Of a DNA stretch of 64,000 nt, positions 1 through 13,371 are shown one piece after another (positions within the stretch are counted from its first letter, which is position 1; every line of letters begins with the position of its first letter). This stretch comes from Owenia fusiformis (taxonomy: Eukaryota; Annelida; Polychaeta; Sabellida; Oweniidae), in NCBI GenBank assembly GCA_903813345.2, contig CAIIXF020000005.1, forward strand, positions 24,741,375 to 24,805,374, written 5' to 3'. Made by a program: the position numbers and the translations under genes. The notes under the pieces are model-generated. The model was given only the letters and a program-made list of their open reading frames with translations, did not search any database and was not told the origin of the DNA.

Positions 1-997
1 ATTGTTAAAGCTAATAACATTAGATAAATCAATATAGAATATAAATGTATTCAGTTGTCTTCAATACCTATTAATCATAATGTTATTAAGAAGGCCGTAT
101 AATCTTAATCTTGGTTAAGCTCATTCTCATTTGTTTTTGAACTTGGCATTTATCACATTCATGAATGCGGAATTCATCAATTTCTCTTTGACATATTTCG
201 GCATATATTTAGTTATCAAGGAAGTTGCAGTTCTAAATATTAGGCTTTTTGTTTTAAAAGTTCATAATAAATGGTATCTCATCATTTATAACATCCCAGT
301 AGAAATTTGAATCAAATTTTCCAAATCATCCTTTTTTATGAGTTGAATAAAATATGAGCAAGTTCGAAAATCTAAATGCAATTTGAAAGCAAAAAATGTC
401 ACAATAGGAAAATTACTTTTAGAAAAATAGAATATGACATATTCTACTATGTGGTACAAACATAACATGATTATCATATTTCTCGACAGCTGAAAATAGA
501 GTTTAGTTTGCATAGTGATAATCATTACTTTTATTAGAAAGGGTATTCCCTTTATGAAATTCATATGATTTGTTGGCATAAACATGTATTGTATGTCAAT
601 TGATGTGGTGTTGTTAATACCATAAAGAATATGTTGTAGATAGTATTATACATTTGAGCTAATTTATTTCATGACCCCTGCTACCTGTACCTAACCAATC
701 AAAATGTTATATATCAAATTATACATTGTACAAAGTGTAAATAAATAAAATAGTTATAATAATTAATTAATTAATTAGTAATTGATAATGATAATTGCTT
801 GAGTTGTTTATGCTCAGTGGATAAGCTGGTTGGTAAAAAGTCAAAATGTAAAGAAACTTGGTCTTATCAAAATGTCATAAGTTATGAAATACAAAATGAA
901 TCATACTAACATCGACATATTTGTATTATTATTTAGGTCTGGAAATGTGTATAAGTACAATAGATTTTGAGTTTGTATCATTAAGCTTAACCTGTTA

Positions 998-1058
998 ACA
1001 TGAGTAAGGAAATTACTGGTCATATGCACATGAGTAAGGAAATTACTGGTCATATATG
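998..1058. repeat. 30-bp tandem duplication
   Basis: Two adjacent copies of ATGAGTAAGGAAATTACTGG plus TCATATGCAC. Confidence 0.9.
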
Positions 1059-2304
1059 CACTTAAAATGATTAAGGAAATCCGAGAAAATGAGGCACTCG
1101 ATTTACTAATTAGTTTCTCAAAAACAACGTGAATTAAAATTCCATTGAAACATTATGAAAGATGAGAAATCGTATTTTGACACTAAAAAACAAACATGAA
1201 ATAAGCAAAGATGTCATTGTGATAAGCTACATTTTCTAAAAGATACACACTTAATTTTATTTTCATAGACTGTTGACATTTTGATTTGACCCATACATAT
1301 TTATGCTTTGTTATGTTAAAAAGTATGTGTCTTTAAGTATGGTTTTAAAATGTTGTGCTTTAAAGGAAGAACCCAATTCGATTCAGCTAAATAATATACC
1401 AATATCAGGAGAATGTCCTGGTTTATGTACCAACAGTATGGGTTCCACCTTAAAAAGCTATGTACATTTATTTTATTATACAAACATACAATTATATATT
1501 ATATATTTTTGGGGGGTAGATGTAGCATTGCCCTTTATGTTTAGAATACAACAAACAAATAGCGCTCATAACAGCGTTTACCTTATCCATCTACACAACA
1601 ATTTTGAACAGAATATGACCAGAAGATTTTGAAACTACCTAACTATCTACAGCCTACCCCAGTATGAGGTAAATTGTTAAAATGAAAGGAAAACACTAGA
1701 TCATAAGATGGAATTAAATGCAACTAGCATTTTATTTTGTCCTTGTGGGATACGCTATACAAACAAGATTTTACCTAATACTTAGCCCTTGAATGTTTAT
1801 CGAAAAGTAAGCCTTGGGAATTTCTATAATGGTATACTTTTATTGCAATTGATGATGTCAAGCCAAAGGGAATAATGACAATACAACAAAACAATACAAA
1901 ATCACGCAGATAATATAAAATATATAATATGTGATTTTATGCTTTATAATTTTGTAAATTATAGGATATAAATTATGAATAAACTAAAACTAGTTCTTGT
2001 TATTCTACTGTGTTTGTTCTATTTTTGTTATACGCTCAAACATCAAACAGAATATACTACCTCCTACACCTATGTGTTGTATTGTATTGTATATTTAATA
2101 TTTATTTCCTCATTTATATGAGAGAATACATTTCTATTATGTACATAGTATATGGATTGCATACCATGCATGATTTACTTCATGTAATTGTCATGTTTTT
2201 TAAATTAAAAAACATCAAATTCATAAAACCAGATTCAATAGATAAATCTATCAATAATATTTGTGCCATCCCCATTCATGAATAGATCCAATTAAAATAT
2301 ACAT

Positions 2305-2535
2305 TTGAATTTGAAAAACACTTTAACATTTGAAGAACACCCTCCTTCAACAAAATTTACAAGGGTGACATTTGAAAAACACCATCCTTCAATAAAATAA
2401 ACAAGGGTGACATTTGAAAAACACCATCATTCAAAGTTGACACATGAAGAACATTTGAAAATCAGTGTCATTCCTTATAAAGGTGACAATTGAAAACACC
2501 GTCCTATAACAAATTATACAAGCGTGACATTCAAA
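2305..2535. repeat. Degenerate minisatellite of about 42 bp
   Basis: About five diverged copies of GTGACATTTGAAAAACACCA followed by TCCTTCAAYAAAAT. Confidence 0.8.
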
Positions 2536-3907
2536 AATTACAGTGGAACGGCACAAAATGCTAAAACAGCATCAAACTCATGACTTCAAATTACAGATGA
2601 TATAGTTCAAAACTCTAGATCCCCGATGATGTCTAAAAACATGTTTTCCAATAGAGAGATATGCATTATTGCATAATTCAATAGAATAGCACAAAGTGAA
2701 TAATTTTTCACAAAAATAGAAACAATTTACTACATCTGGGAATTAATCCCATACAATAGGCATTTTTGTGTGATAATGCAAGTGCCAATGGTCATTCAAC
2801 CAAATCGACACTCATTATTTAACACTAGAAAGAAAAATGTTTGTACAGATAATTAATCAATTAATTACCAGAAATAAATGTCGATCTTCTGTCAGTTGAA
2901 CATTCCATAGTTTGAATAGACTCAATGAATGTTTCCTTTATTCAGGGACATTTTTTAGAGATGGCTACAGTAGCTTGCTGCGAGAAGAGATTCTTTCAAC
3001 AAATAAAATAAAACTGTATGAGAGACCCCCTGATGAAGCATCAATATGATACAAATATTTCATTCTCCAAAAATAGAATTAAATATTTGTTTTATCAGAT
3101 TACTGTCAAGCTTATTATCCTCTATAAAAACAAATCTGTTTCAAAAATTCCCAGGAGTGGGGACCACTAGATATTCATTAGGCGTGGCTAGAGATCGCCC
3201 GATCTTTTATGACACATATTCTAGTTTTGACCAATCAAACAATTGCACGCTTGACAGTGATATAATAATCTGTTTTATTCCATAGTTAGCATGATATTCA
3301 TAGGATAACATGTGAAAATAAAAACGGTATTTTTGTAATCAGTGGTAAAATATGATATTTTTGACAAATTTTCACTTAACCATAGCATACGGTTTTTTAG
3401 CCATGACATACGACGTCGTATGCGATGGTTTATGGATTTTTGCTACTTCAGACTCAAAACGAGGCTCTCTCGCTACGCTTGCTCGTGCAGATATCATATC
3501 CATTCGTGGATAAAAATCATATCACTCATAAATCATAGGATATCCTCTATTTATTCAATGAAAGTGATTGACTGATATGATGAAAAAATATATATTTTCA
3601 TGTTGGTGATACATAAACCATTTTATACCCAATATCACTGTTTAACACACCTTGAAAAATAAAATAAATTGAAAAACAATTCAAAACACCAGATGTTCCA
3701 TGAGACTTTCTCATAGTATTTTAAGTATTTCTCTCAAATTAATGATTTACTTATATCATAGTACCACTCTAATTGGTGTTCGAAACCTAAATATATACAT
3801 GTATAATATCTTTTGAAACACTTTATTCCTTTCTTCAGATGAACTAATTTATAAAGGCGAGACATTTGATCTTTATCCACAAGTCTTTCTCAAAATATGT
3901 AAATGTA

Positions 3908-5030
3908 CAGGGTGGGCCAAAAAAAACCAATACCCAACTTTAAATCAGACTGAAAATAGCTATGTTCAATATGATACATTGATTTATATATCATTTTAAA
4001 GGTAATCCATTTTCGAACAATTTGGTATATAACACTATGTCCTGAAATCAATATTAAAGTTTTATTATGCTTATTTGCGAGGCCGGGTCGGTATTTAAGG
4101 TATCCAGATTTTAGGGAGAAAATAGTAAATCTGTGGAATAATGGTAATTTTTTATTTAGAGAATATCATTTTGTTAGGTGAATAAATGCTTGTATATTTG
4201 CATATTGTGTGACTAAACTTATTGTTTATGAATTTTAGTGTTGTTTACTATCAATAAGTACTCAAAGGGGGTCTGTTAAAAGACATTAAACGTATATGTG
4301 ACAAGGATTTTATTTTTCAACAAGACATTGCCTTGTACCATAGATCTCAGGAGACATTGGCATTCCTTTGCAAACAAGGTGTCAATTTTATTGATCTCGA
4401 TGCTTGGCCACCCAACAGCCCCGATGCTACATATAATGTGTTTGATTACCATACATGGAGCCATCTCGAGGAAATGGTACAATCAAACGCATCCAATAAA
4501 CAGCTTTGATGAGTTGAAACAGAATCCTAAAGTGCTGAAATGAATTGCAACAGAAATCTCTCAATAAGGCTATTGATAGATTGCGCTACCACTTGAAGCT
4601 TACTGTTGATGCAGAGGGGAGGGTGTGGGGGTATATTGAGCAATTGTGAAAATTGTTTAAATTTAAATAAAGTGTAAAATGTTACAACACTGAAATTCAT
4701 TAATAATAAATTTAGTTACACAATGATGCAAATATTAATATCCAAGCATGTATTCACCTAACAAATGAGTGATATTCTATAAATAAAAAATTAACATAAT
4801 TCCGCAGATTTACTATTTTCTCCCTTAAATCTGGAGACCTTAAATAGCAACCCGGCCTCCCAAATAAGTATAATGAAACTTTACTATTGATTTCATGACA
4901 TAGTGTTATATACCAAATTGTTTGGAAATGTATAACCTTTAAAATGATATGTAAGTCAATGTACCATGTTGAATGCAACTATTTTTATCCTGATTTGAAG
5001 TTGGGTATTGGTTTTTTTTGGCCCACCCTG
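3908..5030 (+). mobile_element. Decayed mariner-like transposon with long inverted repeats
   Basis: The ends are CAGGGTGGGCCAAAAAAAAC and its inverse, flanked by TA. The two arms stay complementary for about 290 bp. Between them (about 4295-4640, plus strand) is the C-terminal transposase remnant: FQQD (second catalytic aspartate), WPPNSPD (third) and a degraded tail. The N-terminal half is missing and there are several stops, so the copy is inactive. Confidence 0.85.
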
Positions 5031-5616
5031 TACATGTATATAGTTTCCGTTGTATTAAGAATCCAATATTAGTATTATGACATAACACGGTGATAACCAG
5101 CAGGCACCTCACCTGTAATAATATGAAATATGTAGATCTCTGGTATGAGAATATGAAATATATTAATTAAAACTATTATTAAAACTGCAGGTTTGTTAAT
5201 TGGCAGATTCCTGGCAGCAGGATTCATAGAATTATTGTAGCTTTATGCATGATCGGTTTAAGGTTTCATTTACATCTAAAAGGTGCGATAAAGATAAAGA
5301 CTAGAGATGAGATAAAAATTGTCACAATTTTACTATTCTTTTTCTCATTGTTACATGCCAATATTTCATTTTCATGCCAATCCTATTGATAAGATTGCTT
5401 CCAACATTTTCCATTTCATACTAATTTTTCTCTTCTTTACATCAATTTGTTCATTTTAACAAGTGGAACTGAAGTGATGTAAATTCATAGTGAATATCTG
5501 CATTCGCTTCACTCATTTTTAATCACACAACTATCTGAAAAACATATACATGATTGAAAATAAATTAAGTTTAATGTCATTTATTATAGTAAACATGACA
5601 AGAATTTAGTATTCTA

Positions 5617-5885
5617 CATTGAATAATAATAGTGAATGAAATTTGAGTTTTAAGTTCTCCTCAGCTTTCCATTGAATGAATGAAATTTCTTTACAGGAGG
5701 TCTTAATTTCCCCAAAGCTTTCCATTGAATGAATGAATTTTTTAAGGAGGTCTTGAATTCTTCTCAGCTTTCCATTGAATGAATGAAATTTCTTTAAATG
5801 AAGTTTTGAGTTCTCCCCAGCTTTCCATTGAATGAATGAATTTTCTTTGAAGGACCTGGTCTTGAGTTCGCCCCAGTGTTCCACT
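5617..5885. repeat. 50-53-bp minisatellite
   Basis: Five units contain GCTTTCCATTGAATGAATGA (phase points 5668, 5721, 5771, 5824). The 92-codon minus-strand frame through it is a repeat translation. Confidence 0.88.
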
Positions 5886-6588
5886 GAATCAAGATGCTTG
5901 AGTTCTGTCTTTATTGATTGAGTTCTCTGGGCTAAATTTGAAGCTAAATATTTCCAGTAAACTGCCTTATTCAGCTGCTATCCTTCATCAAAATAATAGA
6001 GAGCATATTTCTTTCTTAAAACAGGGTTACAACAGGTCTGGGATTCACAGATTTTACGATATAAACCTATAATTCCTTAATTTCTTTGTGTCATTCAATG
6101 GCAATGTTGTTAACTGATTTCTTATTGATGTGTTCCCAATTCACAGTTCAACAAAACATAACAGTACTCATGTTTTGAAATGCAAAATATAGTGAAAAAG
6201 AGCAGAATAAGCAAGGCATAATTCATAGTCATGTTGTCAACACTTTAAGTCTATAAACAGACATGACAGAAAATCAGACACTTCATTTAAATCTTTGATA
6301 GAACTTGTGATTATACAAACAGTGTAACATGGGAATTTACTTTTTATGCCTTTTTAGTGATCAAGCAAATGGAAGGAGGGCTAGTTGTTTGTTGGGCTTT
6401 TGACAGTTCAATTTAGATGTTCCAATCTGGACAATGCTATGGGACTTATGGGATTATCTGATATGACTTTTTTCTCTGTTGTTCCCAAGACACATAAAAT
6501 TAGAAAAAAGATTACCATATTTTTTTATCTTCGGTTCTCATATTCCTCTCAATTATTTGAAAGCAATGCCTCGCAGCCCTCGCATCCT

Positions 6589-7073
6589 CAGGCCTGTCAA
6601 CTGTCCCGCAATTTGCGTATTTGTCACTCATTTGCTGAAGAATTTGAAGTCACGCCAGTTATTTTTGCGTGACAGAAAATGTCACGCAAATACGCATTTT
6701 ACCTGGTAATTGTCAAGCAAAAATATTTCTGTAGAAAATTTTCTAAAAAAGATCGTCTACACAGCAAAAATACGAACGACGGGAAAAAACGAACGCATTC
6801 CGTTCGGACCTTTCACGCGAATTACGGATATGTCACGCATTCCGATCGGAATTTTTCGTACCTACCCCCCCCCCCCCGTTGATGGATGTTTGAAACGCGA
6901 GCGCGAAAAATATGAGGTGTTCAAAATTTGGCAAGATGTAATAAAATGTAAACCAAGGTGTTCAAAATTTGGATCAAGGTGTTCAGATTTGGACCAAGGT
7001 GTCCACATTTTGAGGGGAGGTGTTCAACATTTCCAAGTCACTCATGTTAGGTGTTCCCAAGTTGACAGGCCTG
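6589..7073. mobile_element. MITE with CAGGCCTGTCAACT ends (hAT-like?)
   Basis: The ends CAGGCCTGTCAACTGTCC and AAGTTGACAGGCCTG are flanked by CATCCT on both sides (6583-6588, 7074-7079). The interior is unusually rich in CpG (TCACGCGAATTACGGATA) and has a run of C at about 6866-6877. The 168-codon frame through it is not a gene. Confidence 0.7.
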
Positions 7074-7927
7074 CATCCTATACATTTCTATACAAATCAA
7101 GCGGTACACTTTATGCATACTCATTTCGTTCCTTTCTATTTTCACTATTTTTCATTCCATGCATAATTCAGTCCATCTGCATTCTAATTATGGGTCTGAG
7201 CTTGCCATGTTTGTAACACAAATGAAGTGTAAACACAACTCCTGTTTCTACTAATAGAACAGACCAGACAACAGAAGCATTTCAAATAAAAAAGATCTTT
7301 ACATGCGTCTCTGATATCTTTTAAGTGTCAAACAAAATTATTAAAAAAGATGTATAATTCAGAAATAGATTTTAGCCTATTAACACACTTTAAGGCAGCT
7401 GTATTACCCTTTAAAGAGTTAAAGATTTTGCAATGAAGAAAGCAAGCTTTTTCCAAATAAATTTAGAAATGAAATATTCAATGATAACTTTTTTTAGATA
7501 TGCATTTTCAAGGTTTTATATAAAAAAATTATGATTTGTGTTGCTTTTTTCATGAAAAATTGGCTGTAAAACAGAATTCAAAAAAAAGACAGTCTTGAAA
7601 ATATTTTCCTATCTTAATTGTTGAGTCTCCAAGAGTATTTTCCGCATCACTGAACTGATAAATATCTGATTATCTTATAAATCTTGAATTTGTTTTATGT
7701 CTTCACAACTTCAAACAATTAAATTGGATACATTCACATCAACAGGGTAATTAAAATAAAGCACATGGCTTAAAATGTCATTAAAAATAATCATTAAGAA
7801 GGGTAATGACACATATCTATCTAATGAACAAATAACTGCCCAATGAACCTTCATGGTAATTCTTACAAAAACATAATTTGTCCTAAAAAGTTGAAATCAA
7901 TACAACCAGGGACATATAAAAACTAGA

Positions 7928-8476
7928 GAACAGCAACTCCATGGAGTAGCAAATCCCACCAAACAAAACATGTTTTTTAATAAATAAATAGCAGCCATTT
8001 TGAGGTTTTCTTCTTGAGCAGAGCTCCTTTATCTATAGGCACCTGCATATCAAATTTGAACCAAATCCATTTACTGGTATTTGAGTTATCAAATATTACA
8101 TTTTTTACAAAAAATGGCAGCCATTTTGAAATTCAGCTGTCATCAAAGAGAGCTCCTTTGTCCCTAGGCATCAGCATATAAAATATGAACCAAATCTGTC
8201 CAATGGTACTTATAAGTACTCTAATTTTACTTTTTACGAATTTTGTAATTCAGAGGCCATCTTGAAAATGTTGTCTTGAGCAGGGCTAATTTGTCTCTAA
8301 ATTTCAGCATATAAAATTTGAACCAAATCTGTCAACTGGTATTTGAGTTATCAAAGATTACATTCTTTTATAAAAAGTGGCTACCATTTTGAAAATCAGT
8401 TGCCATCTTGAAAATTTCTTCTCGGACAGACAGCTTTTCTATATCACTCTCAAACTTTGTTCGGTGGTATAATAAA
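7928..8476 (+). mobile_element. CCCAYCRAAC family (B), short copy
   Basis: It begins GAACAGCAACTCCATGGAGT, followed by AATCCCACCAAACA, and ends CTTTGTTCGGTGGTATAATA. Internal units carry AATTTGAACCAAATC and GGTATTTGAGTTATCAAA. It shares its termini with 20537 and, inverted, with 48608. Confidence 0.65.
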
Positions 8477-9033
8477 TACAGTATAAAGTTAGTTGTTATG
8501 CAATATCTACCTTATAGGCATCAGCAAGTACACATCATAATTAGTAAAACAGTTATTATCAATTCATTTTTAACATTAATGCCAATATATCATAAAATCA
8601 AAATAATTGCGTAATAATATGTTCAGCAACAGCCGTGAAACAAACTAGAAAACAATAATAATCGTAAAAGTTTTAATTCTGCAAATAATCATAGCATTAA
8701 TAAAAAATATGATATATTAAAATAGTACTTATGATATATATCATTCCTGTCTATGCTGACAACAAAATCATAAAAAAAATTATTGCAGGAATTATAAGGT
8801 GATCTTTACAATTTAATTAATACTAAAAACGTCTTATAATTGCAAAAAACTGTGGAAGCTTTGAGGAGTTTGATTTAAACAGCCAGAATATATGTTTTCA
8901 CATTTACCAGAACAAAGTCAAGTTTTTCCTCCTTTAAATCTGTCATAATAGAGATGGTGTACTTTACAGGATTATGAATGCTTCTGATTTATAATTATAT
9001 TTTTTGTTTCATTGTGTACTTTCTAAGAACAGT

Positions 9034-9084
9034 GACGCCTGATTGAAGTCATGGTATTCATCTGGCTTTCAACTCAGGCGTCAT
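9034..9084. repeat. Short stem-loop
   Basis: TGACGCCTGATTGAA pairs with TTCAACTCAGGCGTCA around a loop of about 20 nt. Isolated, with no gene nearby. Confidence 0.7.
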
Positions 9085-10080
9085 CGACACGAAATCAGAA
9101 CAATTTAGCGTGTTTTGTTAAATTATTCACGTAGTATTTATACTCATCAAGAAAAGTTGTTTGTGAGGAATCAATCTGATTGTCCAAGGCATATAAACCT
9201 TTAACCTTTCATTAGAAACATCTGTCAAAATCCACCTAATAGACATCTGCTAATTGTACCAGGAATTCACTTATTAAGGATGATTGGGTAACTTCCAGTC
9301 ACGCAATAAACAAACGTTCATATTATTGATGTCAATTTCTATAAATTATACATTTGTAATATCATCCCATCCCCCACAAAAATCCTAAAAATCTTAATAT
9401 TCTTTCAATTCTCTTACAATTCAAAAAACAACAACTACATCTGAGATCTATCTAAAAAACAATTATATTCCTGTTTATTTTATTCCTCGTTAATCCTCTC
9501 ATTTTAACTTTGTTTCATTTCAAAAACACTACTGGCAATTACACTTAGGGGGTACGCTTTCAATTGGATAAAATGAACGACGAAGAACATGAGACAAAAG
9601 TAATTGTTGGTACATGCAATCAAACTGCAAAATGAGCAAATCAATAAGTCAAATCAGTGTCTTAAGATTTGATCAAAATGCCATTTTCAAAGATGTCTTC
9701 TAACAGTTTCCTCCAGTTATTTTCTTTCCTCAGCTTGGCAATGATTAACAAATAAATAAAAACGATTTTATATTGGATAATTATGTTGTACTTTTCATCA
9801 GTCGATGTAAGTCACAATTAAGCTCCATTAGACATTTGAATGTTGGATCAATTTTAGTACTCAACATATACATTTAGATTCCCACCTATCAAGCATTCAT
9901 ATTTATTGCACAATTCGTGGTATTATAACTTGGTACATGTATGCCGTATGGGCTATTGACTTCTGTATAATTCTTCACACAACACAATAAATATTGATTT
10001 CAGTATATAATGAATGTCATATCATTAAAATTAAATATCATTAAAATTATACAATTTCAGAATTGGTTTTGACAACCTGT

Positions 10081-10240
10081 AACAACATCAAAAACAAGGC
10101 ATTAACATGCAAAATGTCACTACCTGCCATTTGTTACAGATGCCAAATGCCAACAGCCATCAGCCGAATGCCAAATGCTGACCATGGAACACCACCCACT
10201 AAAAATCTGTAACAATATGTCACACTTTGTGGTTGTAACA
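10081..10240. repeat. Dispersed repeat (CTACCTGCCATTTGTTACAG), copy 1
   Basis: ATGCAAAATGTCACTACCTG and CCATTTGTTACAGA are followed by a CCAAATGCCAAC-rich stretch and AACAATATGTCACA. The same layout occurs at 28248 and 24311. Confidence 0.65.
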
Positions 10241-12434
10241 TAAAAAGCTGCTTGGAAGAGTGTCTTGTTTTTACTATCATTTTATCAATTCTGGACTGAA
10301 AAATGAAAAATATGGAAAAACATGCAAGTGTATCATTATTAGGATTATATCACTTCAAGACTAAAACAATAATAAATGATTTATTCTACTGGTAAATCTC
10401 AAATAATTCTATTAAGACTATATAGTGGTACTACCCGCAGGATGTATTCATTTCAATCATATTTATATGCAGTTCTGCTAATGAAGTAGGAAGATAAGTT
10501 AACTAAGATAAATATGAAACTAATGCAATAAATATCAAAACCTCATGAATAATCTCACAATACAAATGTCTCCAGACATTTTGCATTATTCATGCAAGTG
10601 TAAAAAGATTTCACCAGGTAAAAAATATTATGAATTGAGAAACAAATTGATATTTAATTATTGAATAATGAGAGGAACAGCCAGTTTCAATTCCAATTCA
10701 CATCAAAGCAAATATATTTTAACAATGCTCTATCATTTTGAACATTTCATGATAGAAATAGGCAGACAGTTGATTTAAAATCCAAATGAGGGCCAAGTCA
10801 TAGCCTAAAATATCAAGTTCACACAGTATTATTAAATTATTGATTTTTGATACAAACAGTAAAATTAGTAAACAGGCATTCAACTTTAAGCCAAAAATGT
10901 CACATTTCATCGAAAATGGCAGCCATTATGAAATGAGTGGCCATTTTGAAATAAGGCTGAAAGTTGAAAAATGATTATGGAAGCTGCTTCAGGCTTTTGA
11001 CAAAAAATGATGACTAGTTTGAATTTGGAGGTCACTTTTCAAATTCTCTATTTAATAGAAATTACAAACCAATAAATACTGTAGTATTATTTTAAGTGTG
11101 GCCAAAGTTGGCAGAGTTACAGCTATTTTGAACCGAGTTGCAAAATTGAAACTAAATTGCATTTTCTCACATCCCAAGCACTTTAATGTTACATATTTCA
11201 GTTATCTTTTATCAAAATTAAAAATATTCAACACATACACAAATGCACACCTTTAAGAAAAAAGAATCAAGATCTTGATTTTCTATTTTTGATGTGATGG
11301 TACAGAGTACAAAGGACCCATTATCTTAGCAAACTGAAAAATGAGAATTAGCCAAAGATGTCATTTAAGGAAGGCCATGAGAAGTTGAAGTAGTCAACCT
11401 TATCAAGAATTTTAATTCTATGCTTATCCCTCCCATACACGCAACAAAACAATCTAGTATGCACTTCATTTGGATTCGACCTTGGATTCTTCCAAGAGTT
11501 ATATAACAAATGACATAATCACAAACCCACAGGTGAAAATTGCACATGCTCTTCTTAATACCACCCCCATTCCATTATGTTCAACATCACACTGTCTATC
11601 CTTATTTTCCTATTTTGCCACATTGTTATTAATTAAATTCAAAACATTTTTCATACCTATATGACTTAGACCATAAGCCCAATGTATGTAATCTTTTTTC
11701 CCCTGGATAATTCCCCTCTTTTTCCCTTGTTTTGGTATGAAAAAACATAAATGAGCTGAAAACGAGATCTTTTATTTCTAGGTTGATTGCTTAATTCTAT
11801 TTCCCCGATTTCCTTCACTTAGGGCAGTGGACCCTAAGTAAAAATTGATAATTGTCAAATTCTGAGAGGCCAAATATATTACCTAAGAATGAATTAAGAA
11901 GAAATAAAATAAGTAGGGGTGATGCCCATACTTTAAATTGAACAGAAATGCAAAAATTTTAGATACTTTAATCAAATTTTAGAGAGGATAGAGCAAAATA
12001 AGCAAGAGCAGGCGGAGATTAGGAAGCAGACACACAGGAAACAACTTTTACCTTCAGCTGTTTATTCTCTCAACAAGGACTCTCAGATTTGATCGAATGC
12101 CAATCTGCAGTCAATCTTTACTTCATGTAATTTGTCTCTCATAGAATAAACAACCTGTTTTTACATTTCTGTATAATTTAGAATGATCTATACATGTTTA
12201 CTTTATTTGTCGCTGATTCTACTCCTTTCCAGTCTTGTACCAGCTTTCACTGAGGTGAAAGGTTTGCGATGTTGGGACTCGGGCAAGTACTTTACTCTCC
12301 CTTTTCAGGGTGCTCCTTTCAAACCTTCTTGATTTTCCTTTTTATGACATCGAACTATACTATGAATAATGAAAGAGATGCTCTAGGCTCTGATGTTTCA
12401 GTTCATGTGAAAAAGAAAGAAGAATAAAAAGAAA

Positions 12435-12735
12435 CTACATAACAACACCCCAGGGCGTATCAAATCCCATCGAACAGTTGTGGCTGCAATTTTTGGAAAT
12501 GGCCGCCTATTATTTGCCAAATTGTCATCATACAGGGTAATATGGTTCTAAATATTCACATTTATGTTAATATTAACAAAATCGCTAAGTACTAAATGGT
12601 GACCATTTTGAAAACAGTGGTATGATAAGTATTGGGCCAACAGTATTTGAGTTATTGCCTGGACAGACATATGTACTGATGGATGGACAGAGCCATTCTC
12701 TATATCCCCCTGAATTTCGTTGGATGGGAAAAAAT
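12435..12735 (+). mobile_element. CCCAYCRAAC family (B), truncated copy
   Basis: It starts AACAACACCCCAGGGCGTAT, then AATCCCATCGAACA, and ends GAATTTCGTTGGATGGG. Its frame reads GPTVFELLPG, the same as the translated end of the 48.6-kb copy, which confirms the relationship. Confidence 0.6.
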
Positions 12736-13371
12736 GGTATCTCAAGTCCTTACTTGTTGAGTATACAGGAGTTCTTTTTGCTACTTGTAGGTCAAGGTTG
12801 TTCAAACAAAATGAAAGTGCAGAATATATCGATGTCTGACTGACATCACATATGATAAGAAACAAAAACACTGAACTATCATTTGGGTATAGCCATCTAT
12901 TATAAACTAGAAAGTCATTGGCCTTTAAATGTTTTCAATTAGATTTGATATATTGTTGACTCAAGAAATATAATAAGGCTCGTTTAGAAGTTAATTTACA
13001 AATCTGGTCATTACAATTTGTTTTTTAGTGTAAAATTGTCTTAAATCATCCTTCAGTCAATATAAAAGACAACTGTTAGTATTAACTCCTCTATATTTCA
13101 TGTTTTAGTATTATCAATTGATAATAATGGGGTAATTTAGAGACTATATTAATTTACTATTGTCATATCAATCAGTTTTTTGCCTTTAATGCATGAAAAA
13201 ATATCATGTCTGGTTATCCCCTTTCACTTGGTCTGCCTCTTGAATTTCAAGGCAATCTATAAGCTATCTTTATTTCCCTCAGAATATACCCCATATCCAA
13301 AACCTCCCATAACATAACCTTCATGTATCTACATTTTAGGCATTTCTGTACAATTGAGAATATGAACTTTA

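Larger units (their letters stand above)
1..3905. other. No gene recognised
   Basis: AT-rich DNA with two small tandem repeats (998, 2305) and a perfect 16-bp palindrome CATACGACGTCGTATG at 3407-3422. Short frames here have no protein-like features. It may be MON2 intron or flank. Confidence 0.6.
7074..13371. other. No gene recognised; repeat fragments
   Basis: Apart from two family B copies, a stem-loop and a dispersed repeat there is only AT-rich sequence. An expected MON2 exon with an MREWG motif was looked for on the minus strand and not seen. Confidence 0.55.

Noticed and set aside
2263-2290. A minus-strand HEWG-like stretch as the missing MON2 MREWG exon
   Set aside because: Flanking residues do not match MON2 and a stop follows shortly.
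5606-5884. A 92-codon repeat-rich peptide frame
   Set aside because: Translation of a 50-53-bp minisatellite, with no start context or conservation evidence.
6710-7216. A 168-codon plus-strand frame
   Set aside because: It runs through a MITE and its poly-C tract; the composition is not protein-like.
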